Made by a program: the position numbers and the translations under genes
Notes under the pieces: model-generated
Told to the model about the DNA's origin: nothing
Seen by the model: the letters and a program-made list of their open reading frames with translations, nothing else
Databases searched by the model: none
Source of the DNA: Crocodylus rhombifer
Lineage: Eukaryota; Chordata; Crocodylia; Crocodylidae
DNA: 64,000 nt
Reading direction: 5' to 3'
NCBI GenBank assembly: GCA_038503035.1
Contig: JAVSML010024431.1
Span: forward strand, 186,001 to 250,000
Shown: piece by piece, positions 11,336 through 24,583 of the stretch
How positions within the stretch are numbered: the first letter of the stretch is position 1
Layout: every line of letters starts with the position of its first letter

Positions 11336-13159
11336 TAAAAATCCAGGAATATTAAAAGAAAAAAAGAAGACAGAGAAAGATTAGGATATATATGGCTGAA
11401 ACTTGGGGTTTGAACTTTAGTGTGATTTTTGCAACCCCGTAGAAATAAGGTCTTCAGAATCTACTTATCCACCTTTCTCCTGTAGGATGAACTGTAAGCA
11501 GTACACTTTCACCTCTGTGCAAAAAGAGATAAAATGAAATGCATCAATCTCTATGGGGTAATTTTTTCTGAACTGTAATTTCTTTGATATCAATGGTGTA
11601 ATGTCAAGAATAAATTTGGTCCTGTAGCTCTAGAGAGTATTGATGCTAACTATTTACAGATCTCAATTGCCTTGTAGATATTTTCTGTTTTTTATATATA
11701 TATTAGGCTTCATAAACCAATTAAGACAATTTACAGAAAAGTGGTTACAGGTTAACAAGTTTGACACCATGATTTATCTATACTGTCCTTCCACTGACAA
11801 CAACCAAACAAAAGAAAAAAATGATGCGACTGTTCTGGTAATGTCAGAAGTTGGCATTCTTTATTGGTCTTTAACTTGAAAGCAGTCCTTGTCAAAGAGA
11901 TGATAAAGGTATCATAGAAACACTGCTTTTCATCTGCCTGACATTTAAATCAATGATCCACAAAACAAATCATCATATATATTTTTAAAAAATGAGCACC
12001 AAATAGACTAGCCTGTCTACAATTTATATTCATCCTTGACAAAGTAAGTTACACCATTTCTCCAAGCAGTCATTCGCAGCTGAAACCACTCTCTCTCTCA
12101 GCTGTTATAACAGTGACCCTACTTAGAGGGCAGAACTGAAGATGTTGTACAAATAGAAACTCTGAAATTGGTAGCCTTTCTCAGGGTGTGAGCTGACATA
12201 AATGGGCAGCTTTGTTTTCTCCTAGGAGCAACCACTCTCCCTATCACTAGGACAAGTGACCTGTAGGAGAGGCATCCTAAGCTGGATGCTCTACTTTGTA
12301 TAAATGCCAGGTCAGATCAAACTGTGTTACTGTGCCTCACTATGTTAATGACCACATTCCATCGATTTAGTGCGAGAGCAACACAAAATGAAGGGATTTA
12401 TCAGACTGAAGATTTACTGACACTAGAATTTCCATATCTGCTTGCTTTATTTAAATACTTCCTTTTCTTTTGCTGTACATAATAGATTAACTTATTAAAG
12501 TGTTCATCTAATATTAAAAAAATCCAAATCATTTGTTATTAATTATTGTATTTTCTCACATACCCTCCCCCAGTAAAGCACAAACCTTATTCCTGAGGAA
12601 GGAAGAAAGAAGAAAAAAGATTTTCCCAGAGTTGTAGCTGAATAGACTAGGGACAGAGCTTAATCTTCAGCCCACTCATCCTCCCTTCTTTGCTCAGGCA
12701 AAAGCTACAGCTTTAACCCTTTCATAGCTGAATTGTCAGCCACTCTTGGCTGCTTAGTCAAAAGCTGAAACTGTAGCTGCTGCTGAAGACTGGTCTCTCT
12801 GGGTAGATTTAGGATTTTGAAAAGAGCCAAAAACAGTCTTCAGGGCTGAGAAATAGGAGAAGAGAGAAAAGCTAAGTTTTGGAGAACCTTCATATGTCGT
12901 TGTATGAGTGAATAAAAAAATTATGCTTACCATATAGCATTAACTTGTGGTTAAAAATCTTAGTACTATAAATTACAGTTCTTTGTACAAGAGAATGGCA
13001 AATTTACTGGAGTAAAGTTACACATTACACTTAGACCATACTTAATCTGTGGAATATTAAGTGGTGCTAAAGTTGGAACACGCTGTGAACAGTCATGCAT
13101 TAAGTGTTAATATTGTTTCCTGCCTGCACAGCTCTGACTTGCCACTAGAGGGATGGAGA
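11336..13159. other. No gene recognised
   Basis: AT-rich sequence with chance frames only. An 80-codon plus-strand frame at 11640-11879 has no recognisable domain. Confidence 0.5.
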
Positions 13160-13235
13160 GCAAGGGTATAGTTAAGAGCCAGGATACCAGGGCTCTATCC
13201 CTGCTCTGGGTATGGGGGTAGGTCTGGGAGCAGTG
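13160..13235 (+). repeat. CORE-SINE/MIR-like fragment
   Basis: 'gggtatagttaagagccagg' followed by 'accagggctctatccctgct' resembles the tRNA-derived head of a MIR-type SINE (gtggttaagagc...ggttctatccc.gctctg). It is short and fragmentary. Confidence 0.4.
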
Positions 13236-13451
13236 CATCCTGGGATGCTGGAAGACCGCAAACTACTCATTTTATCTCCATGAAGCCAACTGAAATTACC
13301 TTAAGTAGCATAATCTAGAATTAACCGTTGTGTGAAGTGGGGTTACTTGGAGATACTCAGATGACACTTATCGCATGTTAAGGAGTTTTATGTGTAAATG
13401 CTTGTGCTTTATGTGCTCTTAGTAACTTGGTCATTCTACCCTTCAAGAAAC

Positions 13452-13920
13452 TACATACTGGGCACACCTATATGTGCAATTAATACAGCTGAATAAACTC
13501 TGGCAGTTTGCACCAGAGTTTATTGCTCCTGGGTGCCACATTTGCATGTGCTCCTTGGACTGCAGCACATTTAGCCAGGGAGGAGCAGCCCCAGCTGGCA
13601 GGAGTCCCAGGGGTCAGGCTGCTCCAACGAAGCTCAACGTACTGTGGAGGGGCTGGCTGGGGTACAAGGATCCTTTAGTGTGGGGCTAAAGCCCCTGCTT
13701 AGAATCATTCTCATGCCCCAGCCAGCCCTGTCAGTGTCTACTTGTGTGCTGCAGTGGAGTAAGTAATCCTGCTGTAGGACAGTACTTGTGTCAGGCAGTA
13801 CTATCCTATGGTGGGGTTAATTACTCCATCCTAATAGCACCACACATATAGACAGAGACATTTTACTGGGGAGCTAATTAGTGAGTTCCACAATAAATGC
13901 CTTGTGTAGACGTGCCCACT
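13452..13920. mobile_element. MITE with hAT-like ends, GC-richer core
   Basis: The left end reads 'actgggcacacctatatgtg' and the right end 'gtgtagacgtgcccactgag', giving degenerate inverted repeats of the CAGTGGGCACGTCTACA type. Near the left end, 'ccagagtttattgc' with its partner 'aataaactctgg' matches the segment near the right end of the 47016-47493 element, so these are the same family in opposite orientation. A 71-codon frame inside is not coding. No clear target duplication. Confidence 0.6.
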
Positions 13921-16900
13921 GAGTATTTATAGTAAATTAAATCAATAATGCTAGCTACATATGCTGCATCCTTTAATTAAATTAAATCATTGGTGTTGTC
14001 ATGGGTGGTAACTTCCCAGGACTTTATTGTTAATTAACCGGGGGTGTTTTTGATGACTACTACTTTGGTAATGCAAAAGCATAGAGACAGATCCTCAGAT
14101 AGCATGGCTCAGTTGAAATCACAGCAGTTATACCAACTATATCTGGTTATCCAGGCTTGTGTTTTGATTAAAGGCTTATAAGCTGATTGCCTTCCTGTGC
14201 TTCCTGGCTCTCTGTGGTCTTTTTACCTCATTTTCCTGATCTGAAAATATTTGCTTACCGTTAAATGTTTCTAAGAGTTACATAAGAGCATTATAAGAGT
14301 TCAAGTTTTTAAATATTGTTATTAATCCTAGTCTTTTCTTTCTTTTCAAAGAAGCTCCAAAATATTCCTTAATATTATACAGTCAGTGTGATCCCTGACA
14401 ACATTAAATAAGCAAGTTTTATATACATTTAGACAATAGTCAACGTAGTAATACAGATGGACTGTAATTATATGTTTAAGTCATAACATTATATGCATAA
14501 AAAGTCCTAACATACCATTCTTATCTTAAATTTATTTATTACTGCCCACTTTTCTGAAACACTGGTGGCTTGTGTGTGATTTCTACAGGACTTTGAGTAA
14601 TTTGTTTAGGGCTGTGGAGCTTTGTTATTAAAAATACATTGACAAGAAAATGAATATAATGCACTATATTTCTAAATGAACTCATTGCCAAATTTAACAC
14701 AATTTGCTAATATAATACCAATTCAGAAAAGCACTTGCCTATGTGTTTAAATTTATGCATGTGTTTAAGTGTTTTGCCCAATCAGAAGCAAGTATCTAAC
14801 AGTCACAATAACAAGTAAGAATATGCCCTTTTTAAAAAAAAATGTTTTGTGGGTTATTTCAGAGTGTGAACACTGGTTGACAAGAAGGCTTGAGATCTTG
14901 ACTCTTTTGGACTTGTTTTGCAATTGTTTCCAGTAGCTCCCATTAATTGTACTGTCATCTTTTTCATTATTTAGACTCAGGCTTCTATACATATCTGCAA
15001 TTGCAAAGAACTCCTAAGCTGAAGTGAATAGCTTCTAAGGCAATCGACCAAGTATATTATCTGTCTCCTTCCTGCACCAGGGATATTAGTCTCCTGTTTA
15101 CTGTGCTTTTATCTATGTTTGTCTTTTAAACTAAATGAATTCAAATTATGTCTTTATCTTTTACTACTTAGACTTCCTTAATTCTGTTTTCATCCTATAT
15201 GACTTCCTAGTGGAACCCATTTTCTTTTCTGTGAAAGTGTAATAAATAATAGTAGATAGAAAAATGGATCACTTACAGCAAAGCAGGATGTCTTGCACAC
15301 TTTAGATGGAGAAAGGCTTCATTTTCCCAGCATCAGATAATTGGAATCAGAATGGATCTTTTCCAGATTTTATGTATTTTAAATAGCAATCTTTTTTTGG
15401 GTACTTTGTTTTAAAAAATACTAGTCGTATTATCTTCATGTATCTTTAACAGTGTATAGCATGAACTGTATGCTGTTAAAAGGTAAAACAAGAAAACATA
15501 AACCAATAATCAGATTAAATGTAAAAAGATATAGTCATATGCCATAAACAATTTTTTACAGAGGTCTTAGAAAACAGTTCCAAGAAGATATATGACTTCA
15601 CCCCGTAATAAACTATTGAAACACCAAATTTAGTCTGCTTTTACGACAGTAATTATGAACTGCTGCAGCTAACTTCTTATGTCACTGCTTTATACAGTGA
15701 GTCAGTCTCCATAGCTGGACCTACAGGTTACTTCCCAGTTCTGGAAACGAGGGTTACCCTGTCTGTCAAACATATTATTGAAACTTTATTTCTAGGAAGC
15801 ATTTCAGAAAAAAAAAATCTCAATTCATCTTTAATAATACTATTTTACCAGTGCTTGCAATTTAATGTCATTCTTTAATTTTTTTCTCTTAAAATATGAA
15901 TGTTAAAAAGGATCTACATGCTGGAAGTCAACTTGAAATGTTTCTAAGTACTGAAGAAGCTACATATGCATACCAACCACTGAAGAGCTGGCAGTGGGTG
16001 GGGGTAACAAAAAATGATCTTTCTGTCCATAGCTGTTACTTGAGGATATCATGTGCGTGTCTGGAATCAATCATCACGGTAATTGCTCATCTCCAGAGTC
16101 AGCAGGAACTAGATTCAACAGTGACTTCTGTAGCATATAGAATATAGATCAGCCCTTGTTAGCCTTGCATTTGACATGAGTGCCATGTTAGAGAAAATGC
16201 AGAAGCATAAGCCCTCCAGATGATAAAGAACGCCATCATCCTTCTTTCTCCAAATAGCAATATGGCATTTCCTTCCAGTCATAATGATGAATCAGCAGCT
16301 GCCACAACCTTTTCAGGAAGGAATTCCAGTATTTCAGTGCTAACCAATGAGAGGTGGAAGCAAGCAGAAAAAAGCGACTGGTCAAAATCCTGGACCTCAC
16401 ACAGCTCTGGAGGAAGAACTGTCCACTTGCCTCCCTGTTAAATTACTAGGTGTTTTTTCTTTTTCTTTTCTTTTTCTCAGTATTTGTATGATTTTGGGGG
16501 GGAAGAGTGGAGGTATTCTTTTTATTATTGTAATTGTTTATGTTCATTTAGTTGTACATGACAGCACATTTGCTATCTTATATGACTATGCTACGGTCAA
16601 TAGAGAATAGCTGTGTCAAGTGGGTGGGAAGCAAGGGATTTGTAATCTTTTTTTTGTGCTATGTTGTAAGAAGTCCTTCTCAGATCATTTTAAAAAGAGA
16701 ATAAACCAAGTGGCATTTTCCAACAATGAAAGTTTAAAACTAATCAACAGTTTTTTCTTGTTTTTTTTAACATTGCAAGAACATAAAAAACTACTTTTAA
16801 AAAAGCAGTGGTTTAAATTATGTACAGCTGATGAATACATTTTTATATTGGTGATATTTTACTCTAAATATAAAACTTAACTAAAGAGCACAGTACAGTA

Positions 16901-16974
16901 GTTAGAATAGCATTATTTTTCAGTGAAAAAACCACAATAAGCTCTGCTAAGCTTCTCAACTGGATACTGGAAAT
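13921..16974. other. No gene recognised
   Basis: Long AT-rich interval without recognisable exons, RNA genes or transposon ends. The longest frames (75-83 codons) show no domain. Confidence 0.5.
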
Positions 16975-17032
16975 AGTCATACTAATTATGGCAAAATGTT
17001 AAAAGTCATACTAATTATGCCAAAATGTTAAA
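16975..17032. repeat. 29-bp tandem duplication
   Basis: The unit starting 'agtcatactaattatg' occurs at 16975-17003 and again at 17004-17032, with one difference (ggc versus gcc). It is a recent local duplication. Confidence 0.9.
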
Positions 17033-19399
17033 ACCAAATGTGGTCTTTATTTGTACAAGAACTTTTTGTACCGTGCTGAAAAAAATGTTGAAATTTTCAC
17101 TCAGAAAGCCAATTTGCTTGTACAAAGAGAGTACAAATCAGCTTCACTTATGTTTCTACGTGTGGTTGATAGCATGCAAAACTGTATAACTACAGCTGTA
17201 CAGGCAAGTAGAGAACAGGTTAAGGCTCTTTTCCCAATATGAACTGATCTCCTTGAGTTCACTAGAGGGCACTCTAGAGGGCACATCACACAGGGTGGAG
17301 ATCCATTAAGCACAACTAGTTCTTAAGAACACACTCATCTACTTAAACTGCACATCTTTTTTCACTTTAACACACAATTTCACCTTTCTGCCACATCAAA
17401 TATATGCAAAGTTGAGAGCTGGTTTATGACCAAACATCTATGCCAACCCACCCATGGAAATTCATGTTTCATAGCTGTGGACAAAGTTAATGGCAAGCAA
17501 AGAATTGGTGTTCTAGAAAATGATGTCTCCTTTCATCCTTAATAACCAAATAAAAATGGGTAGTCAGTACTTGGGAGCTGCTCTTGCAAGCAGATCTCCA
17601 GGAAACAAGGTTCCCCACAGACTTTCCCTTGATCTTAAAGCTTAACGTGAAACATTTATATGCACGTAGCACCTGGCCAGAAGACGTGGGAAGGCACTTT
17701 TATCACATTGGCTGTATTTCTTTCTTAAATAATAGATTCTTGCTCTTTTTCCCCCCCTGGAAATATATTCCATGCTCAATAATGTTTTTGTTCTTTTTTA
17801 ATAGTTTAAGAACAGCAAGACAATCTTGAAAACCTCCCGTTAATACCCATCAAACTGTCTGGTGCTGAATGGTATCCTAATTTTTAGAAAGCTGAAATAT
17901 GTAGTCAGAGCAGGTTAATCGGACTCAGTTCAAGAACCCCTTTTTAAATGTAGTGAGGTTAATTGAATACTAATTTGCCACTCACATCTCTCTGACACCC
18001 AGGCATGTGTATAAATGATGCACAGACTAATCTGCTCTGAATATAGCTATATTCCACAGTCAGTTGAATTATGGGCAGTAGTTTCCCAAAGGCATTCTGT
18101 AGAACTGAGAAAAATAGTACATGAACCTTAAATCACTACTTCAGTCTGGTGTCAGTTCTGCAGTAGTTAATTCACTCATTTCTCAAACAGCAGTGTGTAT
18201 ATAATGGATCAACTGTTATTAGATATGATGGCTATAGGTTTATATATGTCTTTGTATGTATTTTTAAGTTGCATTGTGTCTGTGCCTATGTCCTTAGGTG
18301 GCAGGTTTTGTCAATATAAATAAGTCAGTGAAATAGCAGCACAAAACAAGTCCCATGTACGCAACATAGAAAAAATGTCCAATCCTGCTTCCATTTAAGC
18401 CAATGGCAAAATTCTCCCAGTTAAATGGCAACTCAGTTGGGTCTGGTGTCCGTTCATTTTTCATAGCTACACAATTAGCGCCAGAAATATAAACAGTGGA
18501 AATGTCTACGTGGAGAATCCATTTTTGCTTCATGTAACATCTGATTTGTTAATGTTTATTTTATAAATAAACCCAGAGACCCATTCTCAATAATGACCAA
18601 CCGCTGGATGTTCAGCTTGGAAAATACTATCATTTCCGCATGTGCAAAAGACAGTCTTCCCCCTTTTTTTTTTAAGCAGAAAAATTCTAAAATAATTTTG
18701 CTCAGATCATGCAAATAAATCTAATCTTGGAGCTGAGAATAAGCAAGGAACATTTATGAAGACCATTTCCACAAAGGGTTGATGATGTGAAAGGTAAGAG
18801 CTGTAATTGAATGCTGAGAAACGTAAGATTCTCCACTGAAAAGCAAACCCACTGTAGGATTCTGTAATTACTGTGCTCTTAATGACAGGTACAGGCAACC
18901 TTGATTCTGGTATTTACTACCTTGTGAGTGCTCAAGTTCTTTTGAGATAAAATGGATATTTTTGTGTAAAAATATGTATTTTGATAGATGTGGGAGAAGT
19001 TAGTTTATTAGTTAACATAACATCCTTTGCTGTGTAATCTTAGAACCACATTGTTATTCTTCAGGCAATGTTCCTTCTTGCTAATTGTGGTCCAGTCTTA
19101 CTCCCTTTATTTTTGGTATGTACACTCACCACCAAATAGCATTCTTCATTGCCTCCAGCTGCCTTCACGTTGCCCAGGTCCATATACCCCCAAAGCTGCC
19201 AGCTATCCTATGGCTAAAAGGCTTCCAGTGCCTTTTGTCACCAAATACAAAAAGGTCACTAATACATAGAAAACGATTGCCTGATAGCAAGGACATCAGG
19301 AAAGACTGCATACTAGTAAAGCAGTAATAAATATGAAGTTCTACATCCAGAAAAAGAAAGTGAGGGGGTAGGGCAGATACCAAAACAGAAAACCTGCTA
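17033..19399. other. No gene recognised
   Basis: AT-rich interval. A short duplicated 'ctagagggcac' lies near 17263-17283. No exon or transposon was identified. Confidence 0.5.
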
Positions 19400-19610
19400 C
19401 TCATGAGTGACTGGTGCCTCCTGAATTGGGGAGGGGGAGAGGGGTACCTGCAGAAGCCACCGATGTTGGCAGCCTTGTCGGGGGGCACCAGCCCTACTGA
19501 GAGCCTCAGTGTCAGCCATCGGGGGGGCACCAGCTCTGTCAGGGGGGACACATGCACCCCTGTGCAGCCCCTACCAGTCGCCTATGCTGCCACTATAAAG
19601 TTCTCACAGT
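19400..19610. repeat. Unclassified GC-rich island
   Basis: GC-rich, with two 'gggggcaccagc' units at about 19479 and 19524. A 130-codon minus-strand frame and overlapping plus-strand frames cover it, as expected for GC-rich noncoding DNA. No transposon ends identified. Confidence 0.35.
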
Positions 19611-19616
19611 GAACTT

Positions 19617-19688
19617 AAAGAAGCTTTATGTTCATTTTGTCTTTTAGCAATTGAAGAAGCTTTATTTTAATTTTGTCTTTTAGCAACT
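19617..19688. repeat. 36-bp tandem duplication
   Basis: Two copies of a unit containing 'gaagctttat' and 'ttttgtcttttagcaa' are at 19617-19652 and 19653-19688, with a few substitutions between them. Confidence 0.85.
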
Positions 19689-20395
19689 GCACATTTTTAT
19701 TGCCCATTATGATAGTACATAATACCTACTACAGTGCATAAGGTATAGGATTTCGAAGTGGAGAAGAGATGCATTTTTGAGAAGTTTTCTGTCTAACAAA
19801 GTCCTCTACCTTATGCAAATGATAGAAAAGAGCCATGGTTAGATTGCAGTGTGTCTGCATATTTGTTATGATGGCTTAGATTAGGCCTCTTATCTTTAGT
19901 AAATTTCTTCCCACTTTGTAAAGTAGTATGTGTATAAAATGGTACCAAATAGGGTTTGGGTTTTGTTTTTTCCCCCCTATTATATCCCAGCTAACACTAC
20001 AGAATCTGGAAATTTTGGGGTGCTAAATTCTCTGTATGAGCTCCCAAGAAATCAGTACACTCACACTTACAAGTTCCTAGCACTTTGAAAGTATTGCTGC
20101 TCTGCTAGTTGCCACAGAAAGAGACCTCTGCTAACCTACTAATCTTCAAGTAACCACCATTTTACAAAGAGATTTGTAATTAAATGAGATTTTTAATGAT
20201 TGGGATCATTTGAAGAATCCTTTCTTGAGTATGCAATCCAAAATGTTTGACTCACTAGTGGGAACCAGAAAATTTCATCTCTCAGAGTTGATACTGACAA
20301 TAAAAAAATAGGATTTCATTTATAAACAGACAGACAGACAATTGGCACTTAGGCCAGGTACAGACTTTACACTTTTACTTGTATAAGCAGTTGGA

Positions 20396-20490
20396 AACTG
20401 GTCTATACCCATAACAGAACAGACATTCAGAACACAAAACTGGTCTATACCCATAATAGAATAGAAATTCAGCACACACAGACTGGTTTT
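20396..20490. repeat. 42-bp tandem duplication, about 2.2 copies
   Basis: The unit 'aactggtctatacccataa' starts at 20396 and 20438. A partial third start ('gactggtt') is at about 20481. The copies differ at a few positions. Confidence 0.85.
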
Positions 20491-20820
20491 AAAATGGCAG
20501 AACCCCGTCTAAGAGTTCACCAAAAGGCAAATGTGTGCTCTGTTTGCTACTGATCTAAACTACTCTGCTTACAGAAAACTGCATAATTTAGGTTATTTCC
20601 ACCCTGGGCTTTTTGAATGTCTATACCTAACCTTATGGTATATCTATACTATTCTTAATCTTAGATGGGTTAAATTGAAAATAAATAACTTGGGTTTTAA
20701 AACAAGTTAGTAGCTTGAGTTCAAGATGATAAAGGAACCAGGGCTTGAACCTGAACTGCTAACCCAAGTTAAAATTTAAGGAGTAGATGCTGCAAAAGTT
20801 TTAGGCACCATAACACTAAG

Positions 20821-21073
20821 CACTGTGGATACATCTACACATGGCCATATGGCGCCTATGTTACTGCACCATCATTTAGTACTTCCTATTGAAAGTACTA
20901 AAAGACGAAGCAGTAACAGCCCGTGCTGTGCAGTGCCTCTGCATCACTGTAGCAATAAACTATAATGACGGTGTGTGTTGCTATGGCAACATAGTGGCAG
21001 CATCACAATGGATGCTACAGCGCTGTAGTGCATTGCTATGGTGCCATAACATCTTGTGTAGACACATCCCGTG
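20821..21073. mobile_element. MITE, 'CATCTACACA' family, both ends present
   Basis: The left end GGATACATCTACACATGG and the reverse complement of the right end GGGATGTGTCTACACAAG form the terminal inverted repeats. The interior has 'ctacagcgctgtag' and 'agtacttcctattgaaagta', and matches the 11083 copy read in the opposite direction. Flanks 'acactaag' and 'acacctaa' may be a decayed target duplication. Noncoding; a 61-codon frame inside is incidental. Confidence 0.65.
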
Positions 21074-21164
21074 ACACCTAAAATTTTAGGTAACTGGTGC
21101 CTTCTGAACCAGCCAGTAAAATTAGTCCCTTCTGGATGTTAAAGTATACTGAAATAGAAAGGAA

Positions 21165-21300
21165 AGGTCACTTTGTAGTTAAGGTACAGGACTGACACTC
21201 AGGAATCTAAGTCAATTCATTTCTGCCTCAAGCTTCCTTTGTAACCTTGGACAGGTCACTTCCTCAATGCCTCAGTTCTCCAAATATCAGATAGTAGTTC
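21165..21300 (+). repeat. MIR-like (CORE-SINE) remnant
   Basis: The order 'gtagttaaggtacaggactg', 'aatctaagtcaattc', 'ttgtaaccttggacaggtca' and 'ctcaatgcctcagtt' follows the MIR layout (tRNA-derived head, then ctgtgtgaccttgggcaagtcact, then tgcctcagtt). Confidence 0.6.
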
Positions 21301-21384
21301 AGAGTGCTTTTGTTCTCCCACTTCTAAGATATCTTGTCTGTTTGTATTGTAAGCAGTGGGCAGCAGAATTGTTTTCATTATTTT

Positions 21385-21480
21385 CAGTATTTAAGGTCAG
21401 AAGGGCCCATTAGAGCATCTAGTCTGACCTCCTGTACATCACAGGCCATAATACAGTGCACAATGGGGCTTCGATTCTAG
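21385..21480 (-). mobile_element. CR1 LINE 3'-end fragment
   Basis: 'aaggtcagaagggcccatta' followed by 'atctagtctgacctcctgta' and 'atcacaggcca' is the reverse complement of a CR1 3' end of the turtle/crocodilian type. It differs in sequence from the younger CR1 at 49.3 kb, so it belongs to another subfamily. No coding part remains. Confidence 0.6.
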
Positions 21481-22132
21481 CAAAGGTCTCCACAGGCTTT
21501 CATTATAAAAAGGAAATAAACAACAAGCTGTTCAAAGGACACAGAAGCCACCACTGTGCCATGTTTAAATCCACAATATATCCTTTTGTCTTCTTCACAA
21601 AGATGAATTAGTTACGAGTATATTCTTCTTATGTCATAAAATATTCTAAAATAACATTTTTAAGGCTATAGACCCTTTTTAGAACATTTTAGACACAGTC
21701 ACATATCTCAGGAAGTGTGTATCTGCCTACCCAACTCCTAAACATTTAGTACTATGTATTAATGTATCCAGTATGTGCATAGATAAAAGAAGTTGTGCAC
21801 TTAGCAAGATGTGGCCTTTAAGAAAGAATTCAGGAAATCAGGCTGTCTGAGCCCTTTGCAGAGTAGTATATATGCTCATGGAAATATCTATCCCTCTCAC
21901 CATTACACAAGCAAATGTGAATGTAGGCAGATGAATAAATTATATCAAAATTCAATTGGGGGTAGAGACAGAAGGGGAAAACTTATTTCACCTCAGCTGG
22001 TCCCTTACATACTGTTTTTGTGTCTAATCCAATCCTGCAGTAGTGGAAGCTAAACCATGGAAGTTTACCACTGAATAAAACAGGTTACTGCAGAATAGGA
22101 GCAGATACACAAAAAAACAGTAACTAAGGAGT

Positions 22133-22597
22133 CACTGGGCACGTCTACACATGCGCTTCAATGTGCAGTAGACTATTTTACTGTGGATTAAAGCATCAGA
22201 TAAAAAACCATGACATTACACTAATGTGCAGTAAAACAGTCTACAGCACTGCACCTTAAGCATCACTTAAGAACTGTGCAAATGCACAGGGGAAGGGGTG
22301 TGGTGCTTTAATTAGAGTAGCTCCAAGAGCCGCTTGAATGAAAGCGTTGACACATCATGTGTATCAGCATCCCCTCATTTGATGAGCTTTAGTTCAAGCT
22401 CCCCTGCCACCATTTTTAAGTGTGGGGACACTGATACATGAGACACAAGAGGCTGCTGGAGCATGATAATTGCCAACGACATGCTGGCATTCCAGTGTGT
22501 TGGAGCAGCCTCCACACTTGCGTACAGGTGCCCAGAGGTACTAAATTTAATGAGCATTAGAAAAGGTGAATTAATGCACATGTAGACTTGCCCACTG
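22133..22597. mobile_element. MITE with CACTGGGCACGTCTACA ends
   Basis: The left end CACTGGGCACGTCTACACAT and the reverse complement of the right end CAGTGGGCAAGTCTACATGT form inverted repeats of about 20 bases. The interior is noncoding; the 111-codon minus-strand frame at 22375-22710 runs past the end of the element and is incidental. Interior blocks ('gctttagttcaagc', 'gagccgc', 'gctgctggagcatg') recur in the partial element at 63660-63955. Clear 8-bp target duplications are not visible. Confidence 0.65.
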
Positions 22598-24514
22598 ATA
22601 TAGGTAAGCCCTTCCCTCTCCTCCAGCTTTTTTTCTGGTATAGTTTGTTCATCTGTCCATATTCTCAGCCAAATGTCCAAATTCTTATCAGTTAAGATTT
22701 TGCCAGTCATTTATTAGTTTAGTTGAGTCAATTGTGTTCTCTCTGACTAGATCACATTTTTGTGCAAACCTGTTGTTTTCAAATTATGTATTAGGTGATA
22801 CCTTTTTCTCTGTCAGTGGATTTACACAGATGTAGCTCAATGAGCATCAAATATATCAATGGAAAAGAACAAATAACATCTGGTTCACTAGGGATTACTA
22901 AACTTCAGTAGGGCTATTCACAATTTATACTGAAGTAACTGAGAAAACAGGTGAGGTTGCTGTGTCTGATGGATATGAAGAAAGAATTGTAGCAAGAAAA
23001 GGAACAAAGGTTGTAAAAAATGTGCACTAAATAATTAATACCTTCTGGCTCCTCAGCCTACAAATTATGTCACATATTGCAATATTGTTAGTGTTGAGCA
23101 AAATATGATATTGAAAAAAAAATTAATCTCTCATGGTGTTTCCACATACTTTTTTTTGGTGAAGCTACACAACCCCTTTATAAGACATCTGATCATCTCA
23201 AAGTGAAAATTCAAATTACGGGACACAATATTGGGGTAGCTGGATGAAATTAAATGGTCTGCAATATCCAGGAGCTCAGATTGATAATCTAATTGACCCT
23301 GCTGGTCTTAAACTAAGTGATTATAACACCTCCAGCTCTGAGGAATCTGCTGGAACATATATTGTTCAATTCTCATGACTATCTTGAGGTATTAATCCCT
23401 GCAAGGTGGTTTAAAGAAACAATAGGAGACATGCCATTCTGTGCAAGCGTAGAAAGATGGGAACAAAGACCTGATTTCCTTGCCTCTTTGTATAGCATCT
23501 GAATTGCTTTCCCTGATAACTCATCCCAGGGACAAGGAGGCCAAATAGTTGATGAAAAAGGAAACCCAGAGGCGGAAATTTCCTGGTTTGAATACAAAGA
23601 CAAGAGACAGCAGTGGGGGTTGTAGATTTGGCAGGAAGTTGTGGGTAGGACCATATACTTAGAACTAAAGTCTACTGATGGGTGACATGGGAAAACCAGG
23701 GACTGGGAAGTAGAGTGTAAGGTAGATAGGGATGGGGCAGCGTGATTAAGGAAACTTGAACTGGAAGGCTTGAAGAAAACTGAGATAGGTTTGGCAGGGT
23801 GACTGGACTTAGAAATTAAATGTGAGAAACTGGGTCTGGGAACTGTGAGGAAGGAGAGAGAATTTGTAGATTTTAAGGAACAACAGGGCCATTCAATAAT
23901 CTACTGTCTCCAGACAGGAGACTGGTAAAAAGGAGTGAAGGAAGGGAGAATAGATTTTAGGAGAAAATTGGGATTTGTTGGGCAAGATAACAATGCAAAG
24001 AGTTAGGGGTGAGGATGAGGGGATGTGGGAGTGAGGAAACCCGGGGAGAAGATAGGGGGAGAAAACTAATAGGATGGACACTGTAGGCAAGGAAAAAGCA
24101 AGTCACAAATCAGATGGGGAAAAGTTGGGCAAAGACTGCAATTGGGAATGGGGATGGGGTGGGATAGGAAGAGCAAGTTAAAGGGGATAAAACAGAGCTT
24201 CAGCTTGAGGGCTGTGGGCAGTAGAGACTGTGGTCACCAGATCACTTGTTCTCCTCCAGATCCTGGAATTAAAGCCTTGCCATTTTGCTCTCAACAAATA
24301 TCTGTGAAACCTACTGGCAAAATGTGAATCTGCATCTTATTTTCTCTAGCCCTAGTTAAGATATAAGATGACACCCTGTGACTTCCAGTGCTTACTTGGC
24401 TAGTTCAAGTGGCAGATGTCTGTGTGTTGATCTAAAACTTCCTGATGACACTCAGGGGTATTATTACAATGTCATACGATGAAGAACCAGTTTACTGTTT
24501 TGAAAGATGGAGAA

Positions 24515-24517
<3 letters not shown>
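22598..24517. other. No gene recognised; includes a purine-rich tract
   Basis: Positions 23640-24180 are strongly purine-biased on the plus strand (repeated gggatgggg, aggaaggga, gggagaag types). The rest is ordinary AT-rich sequence. No exon or transposon terminus identified. Confidence 0.5.

Positions 24518-24578
<61 letters not shown>
24518..24578. repeat. (AC)30 dinucleotide microsatellite
   Basis: An uninterrupted AC run of 61 bases, likely length-polymorphic. Confidence 0.98.

Positions 24579-24583
<5 letters not shown>

Noticed and set aside
13160..13235. tRNA gene
   Set aside because: Only the A-box-like part of a SINE head is recognisable; there is no B box or cloverleaf.
19165..19557. 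130-codon minus-strand frame
   Set aside because: Lies over a GC-rich island and ordinary flanking DNA; no domain and no splice or start context.
20396..20490. Tandem repeat considered as a CRISPR-like array
   Set aside because: The units are directly adjacent without spacers, only two copies are present, and the genome is eukaryotic.
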